NCBI GenBank assembly: GCA_030673275.1 | Contig: DAOVJL010000061.1 | Coordinates: 1 to 6,935, forward strand | Direction of reading: 5' to 3' | Origin: Sulfurimonas sp. | Lineage (GTDB): Bacteria > Campylobacterota > Campylobacteria > Campylobacterales > Sulfurimonadaceae | DNA length: 6,935 nt | Shown: positions 5,863-6,935 of the stretch, in pieces | Position numbering within the stretch: the stretch's first letter is position 1 | Layout: each line of letters begins with the position of its first letter | Made by a program: the position numbers and the translations under genes | The notes under the pieces: model-generated | What the model was told of the DNA's origin: nothing | Databases searched by the model: none | What the model saw: only the letters and a program-made list of their open reading frames with translations

Positions 5863-5922
5863 TAGCTAATTATAATACACTAATTATAACTATAATTTTA
5901 ATACTTAGCTACTTGGTAGCTA
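5863..5922 (-). promoter_or_regulatory. Promoter and operator-like palindrome ahead of the overlapping gene pair
   Basis: Two perfect TATAAT boxes face the gene pair (complements of 5869-5874 and 5883-5888). Upstream, TAGCTAC-TTG-GTAGCTA (5906-5922) is a perfect 7-bp inverted repeat over the -35 region of the second box, and TAGCTA occurs a third time at 5863-5868. This layout suits a repressor binding site, possibly autoregulation, although no regulator gene is visible. Confidence 0.45.
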
Positions 5923-5966
5923 TACATATGTCTTTTGATGGCTTTTGTTGATAGAAGAGAGAGTTT

Positions 5967-6027
5967 AAAGTGGCTATTTCAGGGCTCATTAGTATATTTT
6001 AGACCATCCCGTATCCAGAGCCACTTT
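5967..6027. repeat. 9-bp inverted repeat enclosing the right att-like copy
   Basis: AAAGTGGCT (5967-5975) and AGCCACTTT (6019-6027) are exact complements 43 bases apart. The right arm overlaps the end of the tRNA-like repeat at 6006-6023. It lies past the stop of the coiled-coil gene and may mark that transcript's end, but the loop is long and no T-run follows. Confidence 0.35.
6006..6023 (+). repeat. Right copy of the tRNA-Asn 3' end (candidate attR)
   Basis: ATCCCGTATCCAGAGCCA matches the 3' end of tRNA-Asn (1999-2016) at 16 of 18 bases, including the full GAGCCA end. The bases before 6006 do not continue a tRNA cloverleaf, so this is a fragment and not a second tRNA. It is followed by a T-rich stretch (6024-6050), which could once have followed the intact tRNA. 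Confidence 0.4.
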
Positions 6028-6075
6028 CAAAACACTTTTTTCTTTACTTATCGTTATTGACAAATTTTTGGACTT

Positions 6076-6366
6076 CTATTTCTTTCTATAATGCGACATA
6101 AAATAGTTAAAAGAGTGTTTTAGAGCTTTATTTGTTAACTCTACAAATTCTTTGACTTCTTTGTAATTTTCTTCGGCCTTAGTTGAAAGAGTGTCAAATT
6201 TTTGGTCTGCGTCTTTATAAAGACTTTCTAGCTCTTTTGCACCTATCTCAAATTGTTTTTTAGCTTCTTCATTTAGATGTGAACTTGCTTCTTTAATCTC
6301 ACCTATCTCTTTTTGGAAACTAGCCAACTGTTTCTTAGCTTCTTTGATCATTTCATCTCTTTTCAT
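6076..6366 (-). CDS. Small coiled-coil protein, 96 residues, function unknown
   Basis: I do not recognise a named family. The product is almost wholly charged helix: MKRDEMIKEAKKQLASFQKE begins it, and Lys/Glu-rich heptads with Ala and Leu at core spacing run to about residue 80 (for example FEIGAKELESLYKDADQKFD). It ends in a more aromatic, basic tail (HSFNYFMSHYRKK). There is no signal peptide or membrane segment and no cysteine, so it is probably cytoplasmic. The ATG at 6366 is chosen over 6381 because AAGGA lies seven bases ahead of it, inside what would be the first codons of the longer form. It is transcribed divergently from the LapG-like gene, with about 100 bases between them. Confidence 0.75.
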   Translation of the reverse strand: MKRDEMIKEAKKQLASFQKEIGEIKEASSHLNEEAKKQFEIGAKELESLYKDADQKFDTLSTKAEENYKEVKEFVELTNKALKHSFNYFMSHYRKK

Positions 6367-6470
6367 GATATATTCCTTCATTAAGTTTTATTAATTGTAT
6401 AATAAAATTTACAAAGACTTGATAAAATAGTAGTACTTTAAAAAAATTCTATATGCAAGAGGTAGCACAG

Positions 6471-6935
6471 TTGAAACATATTCCATTATTTTTGTTATTA
6501 ATATTAATTTTGACAAGCTGTTCAGTTGAAAAGAAAGTTATTCTCGAGAAACCAATCCCCGGCATAATCTCAGAAGCTCTCATACAAAAAGCTGAAAAAA
6601 AATACGACATGTATGTACGCAACAGATATGAGTCATACAATGCAAAGTTACTTGAACTCCAAGATAGTCCGACTGAAGTAAAACTTGAAGAAATCAATAA
6701 TTTTTTTAATGATGTGCCTTATGCTGATGATATAAATATATGGGGTAAAAAAAATTACTGGGCTACCCCCTTGGAATTCTTAGGCAAGGACAAGGGAGAC
6801 TGTGAAGATTATGTTATTGCAAAATATTTTTCTCTTCGATACCTTGGAATAGAGAGCAAAAAACTCTATTTTTCATATGTAAAATTAATGAAGTATGCAA
6901 GAACACATATGGTCCTAAGTTATTTTAAAACACCC
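6471..6935 (+). CDS. LapG-like transglutaminase-fold cysteine protease, predicted lipoprotein, 3' end beyond the right edge
   Basis: LapG-type proteases (bacterial transglutaminase-like cysteine proteinases) cut the N-terminus of large surface adhesins in the periplasm and are held in check by the cyclic-di-GMP receptor LapD. The visible 155 codons include WATPLEFLGKDKGDCEDYVI with the catalytic Cys111, and RTHMVLSYF with His146. The Cys-His spacing fits LapG (Cys134, His172), and the third residue, Asp, would lie past the edge. The N-terminus is a lipoprotein signal: MKHIPLFLLLILILTSC, with lipobox LTSC and Cys17. I chose the TTG at 6471 because AAGAGG (6457-6462) lies eight bases before it and the signal peptide then has a normal length. 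The in-frame ATG at 6453 has no ribosome binding site but cannot be excluded. LapD and the adhesin are not in the window. Confidence 0.85.
   Translation, partial: MKHIPLFLLLILILTSCSVEKKVILEKPIPGIISEALIQKAEKKYDMYVRNRYESYNAKLLELQDSPTEVKLEEINNFFNDVPYADDINIWGKKNYWATPLEFLGKDKGDCEDYVIAKYFSLRYLGIESKKLYFSYVKLMKYARTHMVLSYFKTP

Noticed and set aside
6449..6697. 82-codon minus-strand open frame
   Set aside because: Antisense to the LapG-like gene, whose lipobox and catalytic residues are clear.

Overview
The window looks like chromosomal DNA of a Campylobacterota (Epsilonproteobacteria) member, probably close to Sulfurimonas, Sulfurovum or Sulfuricurvum. This rests on low G+C, a short 86-residue GroES followed directly by GroEL, the tRNA gene style, and a LapG-type periplasmic protease. 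The assignment comes from sequence style, not a search.

Layout. Positions 1-1698 hold the groES-groEL chaperonin operon on the minus strand; groEL runs off the left edge without its last ~70 residues. Divergent from it, 1843-2016 carries a tRNA with anticodon CAT (Met, or Ile2 before modification) and tRNA-Asn(GTT). From 2017 to about 6005 the window is accessory in character: 660 bases without a convincing gene; a secreted two-domain protein (2678-3883, +); 350 bases rich in inverted repeats; a 46-residue single-pass membrane protein (4235-4375, -); a REP-like hairpin (4465-4516); and an overlapping two-gene unit on the minus strand (4615-5845). In that unit a small membrane-anchored protein and a 351-residue soluble protein share an 'SG-x-NS-x-N-[IL]-Q' motif. 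The right edge has a 96-residue coiled-coil protein (6076-6366, -) and the start of a LapG-like transglutaminase-fold cysteine protease (6471-6935, +).

Main hypothesis. The last 18 bases of tRNA-Asn (1999-2016) recur at 6006-6023 in the same orientation with 16 of 18 identical. The 4 kb between them holds only genes of accessory type. This is what an island or decayed element inserted at the 3' end of tRNA-Asn would leave. No integrase is visible, so it would be a remnant or a cargo fragment.

How the genes work together. GroES and GroEL form one folding machine. The tRNAs are probably co-transcribed. The overlapping pair is the most likely undescribed functional unit: its shared motif and overlap suggest that the membrane protein recruits or is regulated by the soluble one. 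LapG-type proteases release surface adhesins under cyclic-di-GMP control, but no LapD or adhesin partner falls inside the window.
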